From Lepidonotus clava (taxonomy: Eukaryota; Annelida; Polychaeta; Phyllodocida; Polynoidae), in contig OW387135.1 in assembly GCA_936440205.1 (NCBI GenBank), forward strand, positions 30,544,792 to 30,608,791: 64,000 nt of DNA, written 5' to 3'. Below are positions 32,136 through 44,570 of the stretch, piece after piece. Below the pieces are notes generated by a model, which ran no database searches, was not told where the DNA came from, and worked only from the letters and a program-made list of their open reading frames with translations. Each line of letters starts with the position of its first letter. Position 1 is the first letter of the stretch. Both the position numbers and the translations under genes were made by a program.

Positions 32136-33577
32136 TACCAGTTAATTTACTTTATATTTAGCATTCATTGTTTCTGTTTTGTTCTCGAATTGGGTGTCGC
32201 CCATTATCAATGAATTTCCGTTAAGCCCGTGTTGCGATCATGGAATGCAGTTTCCGCATACTGCCTGATGTACCTGATAATTATTTATGACCTTTTGTAC
32301 ATTGTTTTGTACGAGTATACTACGTTATACAATTGTATATAATAAATATATCTAGTAAACTGCTATGCTATTTAGTAAATTTTTCTTATAATTGGAATCG
32401 AAATGCAACACAAATTTCTAGCCTCTGTAAATATTGGATAATAACCGAATGATATGTAGTTTCCGCACCCTAGGGGAACATAGAACTTATCAAATAAACG
32501 TGACTAGTTTTTTCACCCTTTAAATGATATCTGCTTTTCCTAGAGCCAGATTTGATATTATTTTCTCAATAAATCGACAGGTTAAGACGAATGGTTCAAA
32601 ATAGGCAAAAGACTACAACACAAGTTATTTATTGATCGAAATTATGTTTGAAGGCAGTAGATTCAGAAGGGACCATGTTTGTCAGATGGCATCATGCTTG
32701 TAAGGTAAAATATTTAAAAAAGAAGGAAACTTACGAACAAGGGATTATATTTGTAAATTCAAACATTTATTATCCTATAAATAGTTGTATATACATAACG
32801 GAATAAACAATGAAGTTTAGTTAAGTACGGAGAACCATAGCCCTGTAACAATATCGTTATTATAAGATAAAGAGAAGAAATAAGAGCAACAGTGGATCAA
32901 CAGCTTTAGATTGAACTTCTAGGAGAGTAAGAGATACTAGACTATTCGGATATAAATGTTATTCATTCATAAATATTGGTTTGATGCACCAGAACGATAT
33001 ATCCCTTCGTCCATCATTTACCTCCTCAGGTTTTCGAGACAGATTTCAATGATGAATATGATGTGCTAAATTATCTGATTCATTTCAATTTCGAAACAGT
33101 CTCCAGCTCTATATCTACAGAGAACGATTCTTTTAAGAACTTTCAATTATTGCTGACTCGTCCAAGTTCATTACTTTCAGGCTTTCTATTATTTATTTCT
33201 ATAACAAATTGATGTTTTTTGTCCTTGGTGGTAGATCTGTTTTTTTCTTCTCACCGATTGGCTTTTCAACTGATTTGCAGGATCGAAGATGGAAAGAGTA
33301 AACTGAAAAGAAATAAATGCAGACATGTAAAATATATTAATGTATTGCTGTTGAAATTTTGTCAATAGCTTGACAAAAATTCAAAATATAAAACTATGGC
33401 CTAGGTCTAGATCTAGAGACTTGAGTTTGTAAAGAGTCATGTTGCTCTTACCAATAATCTCATTTATTTCTACACATCTATTTATTGAAAAAGGACCTTA
33501 TAAAGTATGTTATGTCAGGGCCCAGTCCAGGTCATAAAGATATAACTTTTATTTTTAGACACAATTGCAGATCTACC

Positions 33578-33583
33578 TTTATT
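33578..33583 (-). terminator. SMDT1: Candidate SMDT1 poly(A) signal
   Basis: TTTATT on the plus strand (AATAAA on minus) about 360 nt past the SMDT1 stop; another is at 33548-33553. A GTAAGT just past the stop (minus strand, near 33910) means a 3' UTR intron cannot be excluded. Confidence 0.3.
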
Positions 33584-33940
33584 ATCTAAATGATGTAGAT
33601 CATCTAATGTCTGGTCTTATTTCTGAAATAAAGACAAAGTATAAAGGCTACGGACCCTGGTAACCTTATAGATCTATGTGGACTGCCCAACATGGTACAA
33701 ATATTGATTTAGTGATCATCTAGATCTATAAATAGCCACGAGTAACGTAGGCTCAGCCTTGACCTCGCCTAGTCCTAGGCCTAGGTCCTGGGCCCTGGGG
33801 CGAGGATCAGGCTCGACTGATGACTGACTGAGTTAGTCAATGACCCTGGACGTTTCTGGTTTGGTAACGTAAATTAAGGTTTACATAAGTGATATCATAT
33901 AGATACTTACAGTAGATAAATGCTTAGATATCGCTCGTGT

Positions 33941-34210
33941 TTAATCGTCATCATCATCGGGAACGAAAATGTCATTTTCCTCAAGGAAGGCTGCTCCACT
34001 CTTGCTGAGGGTGGCTCCGGCATAGAGGAAAGGGAAGACCGTCAAGATAGACTTCATGGTTCCTAAAGAAGTATTATAAGGCCGTGGTAGGATGGCCCCC
34101 GTCTGTGTATACACGCTCATTGTTCTTTTCTGAACATTTTGCAGTCCTGGACGTGAAGTATTGACGATTTTCGCCGTGAGTTGACGGAGCTGGGGCACTA
34201 CCGACGCCAT
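33941..34210 (-). CDS. SMDT1: Essential MCU regulator (EMRE), mitochondrial
   Basis: 89 residues, against 107 in human. Family role: a single-pass inner-membrane subunit that holds the calcium uniporter pore MCU open and links it to MICU1/MICU2. The N-terminal about 30 residues are basic, Ser/Thr-rich and acid-free, a good matrix-targeting presequence. GAILPRP (38-44) is the conserved MCU-contacting segment. About 49-69 form the membrane helix (FPFLYAGATLSK). LEENDIFVP (76-84) followed by five Asp is the acidic tail facing MICU1. The start context CAAGATGGC is strong, with A at -3. The coding region is one uninterrupted exon. No 3' poly(A) tract or target duplication suggests a retrocopy, so it is probably the functional gene. 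Confidence 0.95.
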   Translation of the reverse strand: MASVVPQLRQLTAKIVNTSRPGLQNVQKRTMSVYTQTGAILPRPYNTSLGTMKSILTVFPFLYAGATLSKSGAAFLEENDIFVPDDDDD

Positions 34211-34636
34211 CTTGGTCCTGTCTGAACTTGCCAGCGCCCGTTTCGTATCTAAATTAGTTAGGGGTGTGAACCGCTAGGTGGTGACACCAGCTTTCCCGCT
34301 CTTGAGTTGAGTAACTTATTTCAATAATTTCTAAGACAAGCACCCTTTCTCAGCAGAGCCTTTACCACTAGGCTGGCTCAGAGTGCCCCCTGAGACTGAG
34401 ATACTAAAGGGTATGTAGGCCGACTTCCGACCAGTGGCAGTGAGTGTGCAGGTGCGTGAAATGGCTGTGTGTGTAATACTCAGAGACTCATTGCCATTGA
34501 ATGACCCCGGCAAGGACCCCAAGAACGTAGTTCTAAGCTTAGAATCAATTAGCCTAACTCCCAAAGAAGACTGAGTTCCAAAAGTTTCAACCTGTAAGTA
34601 CATCTAAAGTTTATAATTTAGTAATTAGGTTATTCT

Positions 34637-34856
34637 CAGGGGCGGATCCAGAGTTAGCCATCTAGGGGGGCTACCAACCGCTCCCTTGAAAAATTGAAAA
34701 TAGGCTAATTAGGCCTAAATAACGTAAGGATTGTATTCATCTAGATCTATCAACAGAGGGGCTGTCCATAAAATGGTGTCACACTTTGTCAGGGTACTTG
34801 TAGAACCTCCACCCCCCATGTCACACTGAATTTTTAAGAATCAGGGGCGGATCCAG
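34637..34856 (+). mobile_element. Two truncated hAT-like transposon ends in tandem
   Basis: CAGGGGCGGATCCAG, a sequence typical of hAT termini in animals, occurs twice 205 bp apart. A GGGGCTGTCCATAAA-type phrase lies between them. No complementary CTGGATCCGCCCCTG end is present nearby, so the copies are truncated or nested. Confidence 0.5.
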
Positions 34857-35441
34857 GAACTGAATTCAGAAACAAAGGGGGGTTGGGGTGGCGGGGCCCC
34901 AGTCTACCCGACTGTGGATTTCGTCATCAATTGTCCAACACTGTATGCGGACTAGGCCTTACCCCCCCTACTAAAAAATAGATAAATAAATAAATGAAGA
35001 AGAAGAAGGTGGAGAGGTAGGAGAGGGCCAATAGGGTAGCAGCTAGAAGATCAGGAAAGATAGAAGAAAGCCGGGGGTGGAAGAGAAGGTCAGAGGGTAG
35101 TAGCTAGGCCTAGTGACCAAAGTTATATAGTACAGGGCTGGACAAATCGGGTGTCAAGTGGCCAATTGCAAGACCACCAAAAAGTTGTACCAAGGCAGTG
35201 TTGAAAAAAAAACAAAAAAAACTTCCATTTTCAGCATCAGAAATACCTAACTACCCTGAGTATCTAGGCCCACATGCTGTGCCATGCTTTTCCATGCTTT
35301 TCAGGTAATTTCTTTTGGATTTTGTAGGGCCAAACATTTAGGATAGTGAACTATAGAGGTGTAATATCCATTAAATAATAGGGTGCTATTTATACTTAGT
35401 TTATGATTTAGTTCCTATAGATATTAGTGATTAGCTAGCTC

Positions 35442-35468
35442 AGGGCGCGGGTTGGTGAAGTGGTTAGG
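35442..35468 (+). mobile_element. Head fragment of the tRNA-derived SINE
   Basis: The phrase containing TTGGTGAAGTGGTTAGG matches the A-box head of the full-length SINE at 25893. It is cut off after about 27 bp by unrelated sequence. Confidence 0.5.
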
Positions 35469-36148
35469 GGGTCTTCCATTTAGTACGTACGCAAAAAATC
35501 ACAAATTCTAGACCCCCTACCCTACCATAGGCTAAAATACGCATTGGATTTGTATAGGAAATCCGAATCTATGCAAAATTCCTAAAATCTCTTTTTTTTC
35601 AATTGAGATTCTCAAACCCGGAGGGTCCGTTCGGAAGTTTTAAAATAGGGCTCATCGATTGGATTTATCTATCATCGCAGGTACCCCTATATATAAGCAC
35701 TATCCTCTATTCAAATACAATGAAGTAATAGTAACCGGTAAATAAGACAACAAAAAAGCTCGGTGTAACTATAATTTTGTCTTATTTACGAGAACGTTTT
35801 CACAGTATCGATCAATATTTCAAGTGTTATCTTAGATCAGGCAAGAGTTTTTTGTTGGCCTATAATGAGAGCACAAGAAAATAACCCATCGCCATTGCTT
35901 CAATGTCCACAAAAGCAGTCAGGCCTAGGCCTTTTCTTGTAAGTTTGAACACAGACTAGAATAGGTCTACACCAACAAAATTTATTGTATGAAATTATCT
36001 TTAGTGATCGTTCGAGAGATAAAATTCTCCCTGGACTCTAGAGTCTGTCACTGTAGGGGAACAGCGCGAGGTGGCGTGGCCGAGCAGTGCCGAACTCCCG
36101 GTTCCTCGGTTGCGCGGGTGCTGAGAGAGACCAGGGACAGATCTTTTG

Positions 36149-36376
36149 CAGGCCCATAGCCGGGTGGGGTTCGGGGGGTTCGTACGACCCCCTCCCCCCA
36201 CCCCTTGGAGGAGCCCTCCTTTATTTTTTAATGTAAAATATAACAATTCTAAAAAATATGTATGTTAGCACTTTTAATCAAGAAACGACCCCCCCCCCCC
36301 CCTTGGAAAAAAAGGAATAGTCAAAAAACGACCCCCCCCCCCCCCCCCCCCCCGAGAAAAGCTGGCTACGGGCCTG
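36149..36376. mobile_element. Miniature hAT-like DNA transposon, 5-bp target duplication
   Basis: A 228-bp element with ends CAGGCCCATAGCCGGGT and, as the right-end reverse complement, CAGGCCCGTAGCCAGC. It is flanked by TTTTG (36144-36148 and 36377-36381). The interior has two long C homopolymers (about 36289-36302 and 36332-36354) and repeated ACGACCCCC phrases. Confidence 0.75.
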
Positions 36377-36381
36377 TTTTG

Positions 36382-39300
36382 TGTAATTACAATAAACATA
36401 ACCGACATTAAAGCAGGACACAATGGCCCTTTGCCAGCTTTCTTGAAAGGGGTTTCTTTTTTTTTACTAATACTGTGTAATAGTATTTTTTCAGAGGAGG
36501 GGGGCATCTCTATGGTAATGGTAATCACGAACATGTATGATCTGAACTATTCGGCAGGACATAAGGTGGTCATGTTTCTGAGGGGAAGGCATCCATATTA
36601 ATTGTTAATTATATTGTGTTACTTACATTCTCAGATGTGCAAAAAAAACTATAGGCCAGGCCTATCCATAGGATATTATAGATACACAAGAGATACTGGT
36701 ACATGAGAACGTGGATGAGAACGTGAGGAGGCAGGTAAATCCATGCAATGTAATCATCCGGTCTTGGTGGAAATATGCCGGTAGTTTGGTTTTGTATTAT
36801 AAACTTATGCTTCAGGTCTATAGATTTAATATTCTGATCCTCAGTTTTTGATATACTCTCACTAACGAAGAAAAAGAGTGCTTGGTCAAACCCCTTGCGC
36901 TCTGGCACGTTTATAAGCTTTTGCCTACTCCAGCCAGACGGCAATAATGCTGATATTGCACTATTCCTTATTATACTAGGAGGTCGGTGATGACATGAAG
37001 ACACATTTATAACCACGAATCCTTTTCTTATTTCTAAAAGTAGTCACCATGTAAGAATTAGTTTTCGTTGACATCAAGGATTGAGGTGTGCGAATTTCAC
37101 AATTAATTAATTAAAATTTTGGTGTGATCGTATTTGTAGATTCTGCAAAATACTTTTCACATCTTGTAGCAATGACTTGTTTCTCTTTCATCTACTTCGT
37201 GGTGGTATTTATAGCCTAGACATATTCTATAATAGTAAGAACCAAAGATCATTGTTATCCGGCTTCTATATGTAGCGAACTATCCTTCGTCCTTGATACT
37301 GTTCAATGTATAGGCTTCCCATCGATCAATAATTGGTATAGTGCTTACATAAGTTCAAGGCCGGTGTCTGACATTGCATGCATGACTCGCCTACGCATGA
37401 TATAAATACAAACCATTGATTGGTGTAAATCAAGTTTCCTGAATAAAGCGAACGCAGTGTACTTGGAGTGTTATAAATGGAGGGATTTGAAAAATACATG
37501 ACATTGTATCCATCATTTGGTTTATAGATAAGCCCGCCACATTGGTGGTGATAATGTTGCACCGGTACCGTCATGGTTTTTATTATTCAGTCGTGTTTTG
37601 TGTTTTGTGCTGTGCGTGTGTGTGTGTGTGTTTTGTGCTCTGTGTGTATGCGCGTGTGTGTGTATGTGTGCGTGTGTGTGTTTTAGTTGCCCTGATAAGA
37701 AAACCGTGAACAGTCCTGGCAAATCCGGCTTCCGTCTTAAATTGGCTGTATCTGCCTTCTCTTTCAGTGGATGATATTAAGCACAATTAGCCGGGAATTA
37801 GCCCCATGCGATTTTTCATGAAGATAACTAAGATTAACTATTACCTTGGAAATTATAACGGTTACAATTTTACAATTGAAATGAAATTGCTGAGAATATT
37901 TCCATGCCTTAAGTACTATGGAAGTCTTAATGTTAATTCCATGGGGCCTATATAGTGTTATATATTTCTTGAACAGAATAATGTTTTTTCATATTTGCGA
38001 CCATGAGATTGTAAGAACATTTCCATTGCATTACGCGAAAAACGAACGACTGCAATGGTTCCAGCTACCATCCAAATCCCCCTGGCATTTGTAGACAGTG
38101 AGCATAACAATGTTTTCACAGTAATACAGTGATTGAAATCAGAGTAAGGGTTTCATTGTTTTCAGTAGGCTATTTTTGACTCTCAAAATAAACAACGGAT
38201 TCTGCCAGAAGAGTTTATGCAAATCCTTTAATGTCATCACCTTTCGTTGGGTTTTCTTCTTTTTATTGCAGTTTTTCTCCGTTATCCCGTTTTAACCAAA
38301 TACAAGAAAGTTGTACCAGCGGTTGATATTCTTAAATCTGATTAAGCAACTTCTTTTTGAGACGTCTCATTTGGTGAACCTAAAACTTGTTAATTACAAC
38401 TTGTTGATATTTCATTTTTTGCATGTTTTCCTAACATTCAATACTCTCGGTCACCGATGAACTTTGCCACTGGAAATTATAATTACGCTTCATGATATTT
38501 GATAATTGTCGTGTTATTTGTTTTTGAGTCGCGTACAATTTGTGGTCGCCGCTTGAACTTTAAAACTAAATTAGCCTATGAAGAAAGAACAATGAAATTC
38601 CAAGCGAGCTATTTCGAGCGGCCACGTACATCAGCGTTCACGGTGGCTTTGCCAGCAATATTTTTTTGTCAACTACTTGAGTAAGTCCTTGAACCCCGCG
38701 GTATCATTTCTTTTTTATCAGAGCACCTCTCAGGAAATACACATACCTACCTATAACAAAAATATGATATAATGATCCAGATCTGGTATTATATAGGATG
38801 GCAGCACCTTTCTATTACCAAAAAAGATATCCAAAAGACCCCGCCTCCTTTTAAAAAGGAACCGTTTTAGAATGATATGAAGGGGAAACCCTTAGTCATG
38901 AAATATTTATACTAATCTTCCATCGAGATACTCATGCCATAGGAGGCAGATAATCGATACAATAAGACGACCCCCTCATCCATTGAACTTGTGAATCTGA
39001 CCCCTATCACCAAGGAGGCTCTAGGGGGGCTTCTATAAAGCCTCGTTGCTATCACACAGATAGAAAAACAAACGTTCCTTGGAAAACGCTGTCATGAAGC
39101 CTTTTATTCATTACTTCTAATTATTTTCAGGAATTTCTGACCCCATGCTCTACCCCCGACCCCATCTCCTTGATGTGAACATAACTAATGGGTCGACTAT
39201 TATTTACCTTCATGCTTACACACGCACAAAAGGATGAAGATGGGGATGGGAGTCCAAGGGTTTTAATAGTGGATTTTCATTGGGGGGTTCGAGTTAGTGT

Positions 39301-39399
39301 TATGATAGAACAAAATAAAACCATCACAACCTTAAAAAGGGTAGACGTTACTTGGCTCGAAACCTAACTTAGATACAGCGGCCGGTCCCTGGTCAATCC
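36382..39399. other. AT-rich intergenic DNA, no gene recognised
   Basis: No coding or RNA gene could be supported. A TG/CA microsatellite is near 37613-37683, listed separately. Confidence 0.55.
37613..37683. repeat. (TG)n microsatellite
   Basis: Interrupted TG dinucleotide runs over about 70 bp, broken by TTTTGTGCTC-like and CGCG spacers. Confidence 0.85.
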
Positions 39400-39900
39400 T
39401 ATGACATTTCGCTAATTGGAAGTTAGACAAACCCAGGTATTGTTTTATGCATGCGATGCGAAGATTGGCTCAATGAGTAACTCGTATCAACTCACCGACC
39501 GGCTCACGAGCTGCTCTCACAGCACCCGACGGACCCTGGCCGGGCTATTTTTAGTTACCATTATGCCGGCCCCTGACTAGCTTGCACTTGTTTTGGCTGC
39601 TTTTATCAAAGGGGAAGTGGAGGCGAGCTGGATATAGGTTCTAATAAGTTGGGTTGTGTGTTCACGGAACAAAGGCCAGACAATGTGCACGCAGTCACGA
39701 GGGTCCTGGGGGCACGCTGGAGGAGGCGAACGCTGCAGCTTCACGTGCACATTGGGCAATGACGTCACTAACTTGCCGTAAGTGCTGGCTTCCCAGGCCT
39801 TCCCTCTCTAACAATTATTAGCGCAGCGCCGTCCTCTCCATTTCGCCCCATTCATTCTCGTTATCACATTATCAGATTATTGTTGGTAACACCACCGCTA
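39400..39900. promoter_or_regulatory. GC-richer island with clustered factor sites, candidate enhancer
   Basis: It contains a perfect MEF2 site CTATTTTTAG (39545-39554), a TCF-type ATCAAAGG (39605-39612), a Sox-type AACAAAGG (39668-39675), CACGTG near 39742 and a full CRE TGACGTCA (39760-39767). It is compositionally distinct from flanking AT-rich DNA and has no credible coding frame. Function is inferred from motif density only. Confidence 0.3.
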
Positions 39901-42340
39901 CATTCAGATGGCACAAAAGCTAAACAGAACCGAGATTATTCTGGAATGCTACTGTCGAGAACTCTACTTATAGTATAATGTGATGTGCGCAACTGCATGA
40001 GCAAAAATGAATTAACGATGTTTCATTTCATTCATTTTTATTTGCCGGCCCTCTGACTTTCACAAAGAATACTTATATATACTATATCATAATGCATCAC
40101 TGCCCATTTAAAGCCTTAAGGGACATACTATAAGATAAGAAAACCCACACGGGTCGTCCGAGGGAGGCCGAATGAGGCCTAGGCCTATGCCGCTTCGCCC
40201 TCGGGCCATGTGACAACGGGGTATTATGAACGTACGAATTGTTTTAGAGAATGATTAACAATACAGATCCAAAATTGTTCAACATAATCCGAGATAACTA
40301 TGCAGTGCCCGAAAAGGCTTTCCTGTATATATAAGGGAATGCCGCCACCTCTATTGTTAGCAGAGAATTTTGATGTTTGATGTTTTGCCAAGCTTTGGGC
40401 ATTTTTGTGTACAATAGCATTTTTATTTGATCATTTTCAGCTTATATCAAAATAAAGAGTTAAAACTCGACATTATGGTAGACTAGGCATCTGCAATAGG
40501 GAGAGGGGAAAATGTTCACATAGTTATTTATAAGTCATAGATAAGCAATACAGGGAACCTTTTTGGGGTAAGTTATGGTTTACCTATATATAAGGCAAAA
40601 CACTCAGGCTATAAGATAGCAATTACGCACTACCGATGAACTTGAACATAACATAACCCTCGTTGACCACAAGATATATGACGACTCATTCCCCTTTAAG
40701 AGTAAAAATGGTTTATCGCTCTTACTTTCCTGGAAATGACATAACCTATACCTCTGGGAATCACCAAAGAGCAGCTCCCAAAAAGAATGGTATGTAATAT
40801 GTCCGTACCAAATTCTGCAAAGGTCTTACAACGCCCAGAGGCATCTCTGCTATTGGCAGCTCTTCCTAGAACCCTTACGGAAGGAGGGCATGCTTTATGT
40901 TTAGTTAGGTATATAAGAAAATTCGCTCCACCTACTTTTTCGTGACAGGCCATTCTGATTGTAGTTGAAGGGTTACATAAAGGGAGATGCAGCAACGTGA
41001 AAGTTAGGGCTTGAATGTATGTTAGACCGGGGCAATGGGTACGGCAGCATCTGGCAAGCATCAGTGGAAAAGGTCATGCTATACTTTATTAAGTCCAAAC
41101 CTCTCACCTTGCAAACATAACCTATCGAGCCTGTTCCCAGATGTCTGCTTAAGCCTTACTGGAGCCCTGCTTAAGCAATACCATGATATTATGTATATCA
41201 TATATTTGATATTTATAGGAATTGTGGCTCACACAAGAACGCCTTTATCGGTTTTGTTAGGGCAATCTAGTAGAACATACTGCTACATTATAATACAGTG
41301 TTATGTTTTTGATAAAACATAAAACTATAGTGATATACCAGTGATGAGTATCTGTACAAAGGGAAGACATATACAAGACATCAATGAAAATACAATACAA
41401 ATAGCTAAATTAGGAGTAAGCTACACATTCGAACAACATTTCGGGAACCCTGCATGGAATCAATGCGCACGTTTTCAAAACTGTTTAGAAGCGAAAATGT
41501 CATCCTGGCTACTATAAAAAGTCACAATCTTTTCCGAGTTGATGGGGATTCTAGTTAATCTTTAGATCTCAGATTGCGATCATGAATTGCTGGATTTCCC
41601 CCGGATTTAAATTCCTTGAATTTCTTGTAATTGAGGAAGTTCAGAGGTTGTCCGATCCCTATATGAATAAGAATGACAGAAATTTAACTTGAAGCATTCA
41701 TTGCGAAATTATATTAGCTTTAGATGATATATTGGTACTTTTTTTTGTCAAAGGCTAGTCAGTATGTTTTACTCGGAACAATTATTGAAAAAATGGTCGA
41801 CTTTTGGGCTGCTACGGCTGCAGTCGGGTCTATGGCCATGCAGTTTGGGGTCTAAAGATTCAAAAACTGAACTAGGGATTTAGCTTTGTTCTTATGTTGA
41901 GCTGTTTCTGGTGCACGACTATAGGGAACGGGAATCTGTAAAAGTTTGTTTTGATCTGAGACACATGTTACCCTATGACATTTTGTAAAATATATAACCA
42001 GTACTATTCTATTTGTAGGTTATATCTGGATGACCATATTTAAATGAAAATGAAATTAAAAAAAATCCCATTTGGACATATTTCAAAACTTCAAACACTA
42101 GCTGTAACCGAACAAAAGGGAAAATGAAAGTAAAAAGTAAGATAACAATGGAGTCCAATCAGGACATTCCCTTATATCAACTTCAGGCCTGGGACTATGG
42201 GGACAATAGTCTTTTGGCATTCAATTAGGCTTATCAGATGTGTGAGCGAATAGGCAAATCACAGAAAAGAGACATACATTTGGTAGGGCAGTTGTGACTT
42301 GATTCTCTAATTCTGGATGTGCGACAATCAATACTGAGAG
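39901..42340. other. AT-rich intergenic DNA, no gene recognised
   Basis: Several short open frames show no resemblance to known proteins. TAGGCCTA is at 40180-40187. No mobile-element ends were found. Confidence 0.55.
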
Positions 42341-43150
42341 TGGGCTGGTAGAGGTGTAGGCAGGGGGGGGGGGGGGTTGGCACTTGGGCGTTGTGGAGTT
42401 GGGAGGCAAGGGGTTGTGGCGGGATGTCTGAAGGCCCAAGGCGGCCCCCAACACTCTCCGATCGATACTGTCCCCTTCATGCTCTCCAGGGTGTGCAAGG
42501 AGGAGTGCTGGCTGCTGGGTCCTCCTCCTCCTGCAGCTCCAGACGTGTCTCAGACAGCCCTGGTTTTAGACTACCAAACCCCCGACAACCCCCTCTCAGC
42601 GTTACCCATACTGACTCCAAATTAAAGTCCCTCTTGCTCGTGAGTTCCACATCAGTCTTGCATACCCGCACACATATGCGGTTTTGCTATCATGCAACAC
42701 GATATAACCACATTTCCATGTGGTTGGCAAGGCTTGTGCATTGACGTCAGAGTTAAGCCATACTAAAATTGGGTTAGTAGCAGATGTGAATATTCATTTT
42801 GCAAATCCACAGGGTAAGGGTTGAGCACCCAGGATTAGTATTCATGATAACGTCACACCCATTTGCATCAATAACTGGTTTACTGAGCCTACTCTGTGAA
42901 AGTACCATACTCCTTGGCCGGTCAGTTTCGGGATATGAGCACGCACCTAGCCCGGCTCTAACGGCGATATAACCGTCCCTCTACTGACGTCGTGGTGACG
43001 TCATAGCTGGATTTAACTGCCAAGGCTTGCGGCTTCATAGGCTTATCTAATGCAGGCCGCAAACGTTGGGTGGGATAATCATGTGCTGTTATTCTTCTTT
43101 CATACAGAAGAAACGGTTCCATAGTACAATAAAACGTAATTGCCAAAGAG
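42341..43150. promoter_or_regulatory. GC-richer island with three CRE-type sites
   Basis: It begins with a G homopolymer (about 42364-42376). TGACGTCA stands at 42742-42749 and 42996-43003, with a partial TGACGTCG at 42985-42992, so two sites lie 11 bp apart. No protein similarity was recognised in either strand. Candidate regulatory element by composition and motif content. Confidence 0.3.
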
Positions 43151-44126
43151 ACGTTTAAAAAAGAGAAGAGGAGGGGAGGGAGTCAGGAACTCGTGGTTTG
43201 CCCCCGCCCCACCTTTCCTTATAATCATATACGACCTACACGGTGTATGCTAATGTTTATGGTTGCGTTCAATGCTTTACTTTATTAGAGATACCATTTT
43301 TCCTATGCTTTTGTAGGATTTCCTGCTTTTTGGTGGTTTGGATTGGACAACTTATTTTTCCTACATTGCTTTAATATCTGTATTGTATAGAGTATGTTTT
43401 ATGTTAGTTTCAAGCGATTTGATCACAAATTCCATGTCAGGAGTCTGTCCATTAAGGTTATTTTCCTCAAAGTTGCTTCTGGGAAAAAGAAGGCAAAGTG
43501 TTTCCTACTTTTTCATCAGTTCATTAATCTAAAAATGAAAAGTTGCAATCAATAGTTCCATTTTGCTTATGTATAGGCCTACTGTAAACTGAAGAGTACG
43601 TGTATATATGTATAGTACTTTGCAGATTTTGACGACTGTACATTCATGATCCCAATTATCACATTTCATACCATCCGGGTAGTCCATCACTCCATAAAGA
43701 ATCTGCCGTACCAGGAAGTATATATTATCATTATAGTGCAAATACATATACCGTCACATGTTATCGTATATAGTTGATGATATATTTTGTCTAAGTGCAA
43801 TACACATACTTGTCTGTGATTTATTCAGATGAGGTGCTCACTCAACTATCTAACCTGCGGGATCACAATCAAACAAATATTGGTACGATTCACGCGGCAT
43901 AGGGCCTATTAGCGTATGGATTTTGTTGCATGTTATTATAATAAAAGTTGTTCCATACTTTTTCTTGAAATGATACGAAAGTCACCATAATTGCGTGACT
44001 TGCAAATCTAGCTAGATTCTCGACCCCTGCCACAGCGCAAAAAGGCTATTTTATTCCAGGAGTCAACCCATTGCGAATGGCGCCTGACGAATGGCTATAT
44101 GAGGGTCTAATCTTGGTCTGGATCTG
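43151..44126. other. AT-rich intergenic DNA, no gene recognised
   Basis: Nothing beyond short open frames and one TAGGCCTA (43574-43581). Confidence 0.5.
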
Positions 44127-44570
44127 TCATACAGAGAACCAACTGCGGGATATTCTCCTTTCTCTTCGCAATCTGCAGATGTGAGGTAATCGTGTCGTTT
44201 CTTCGTCCAACGCCGGCCCCCTCATCCAGCATTTGTGGGGAGATGGATAGAATGCTACATCAGCCATTTGACAGCACAAGTGCTCCTGGGCGCGCCGGGA
44301 GCGGGGCAGTGATGGGCCGTACCACTTGGAGGAGGGCTGTGGGGTGGGAGGTCCTCCAGGGAGGGTAACTGGAGGGTACATATAGCACTGTCTGGAGGAG
44401 CCTGCTCCAGGGCAGCAGGGCCTGGAGTAGGGTAGGGGTGGGGGTTGGGTTTGGCCCTTATCAAGCCGTGCGCCCCTGGTTCTGGGTGGCGCCCTACCGT
44501 CCCCAAGATAGGGCTGGAGATAAGGGCACGTGACCACTATACTATAGATCCACCTCAACCCCCTACCCAA
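44127..44570. other. GC-rich island, open on the minus strand but not recognised
   Basis: A 147-codon minus-strand frame rich in Pro, Arg and Gly spans this island, and a second frame of 83 codons overlaps it. Multiple open frames in GC-rich DNA are expected from low stop-codon density. The product looks like nothing known. A regulatory island is more likely than a gene. Confidence 0.3.

Larger units (their letters stand above)
31333..33940. other. Convergent intergenic region between FLII and SMDT1
   Basis: It holds the 3' UTRs of both genes. On the plus strand AATAAA occurs at 31911-31916 and at 32341-32346, both possible FLII poly(A) signals. A miniature transposon at 31969-32135 lies between them. 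The rest is AT-rich with nothing recognised. Confidence 0.55.
34211..36143. other. Repeat-rich intergenic DNA upstream of SMDT1
   Basis: No gene is recognised. It contains two hAT-like left ends (CAGGGGCGGATCCAG at 34637-34651 and 34842-34856) in the same orientation without matching right ends, a SINE head fragment (35442-35468) and an unidentified phrase after it (TCTTCCATTTAGTACGTACG). The SMDT1 promoter should lie in the first few hundred bases. No TATA box is seen there. Confidence 0.5.

Noticed and set aside
33941-34210. SMDT1 as a processed pseudogene because it lacks introns
   Set aside because: The frame is intact, the conserved GAILPRP and acidic-tail motifs are kept, the start context is strong, and there is no poly(A) tract or target duplication.
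44127-44570. 147-codon minus-strand open frame as a gene
   Set aside because: GC-rich island with several overlapping open frames and a Pro/Arg/Gly-rich product without any recognisable motif.
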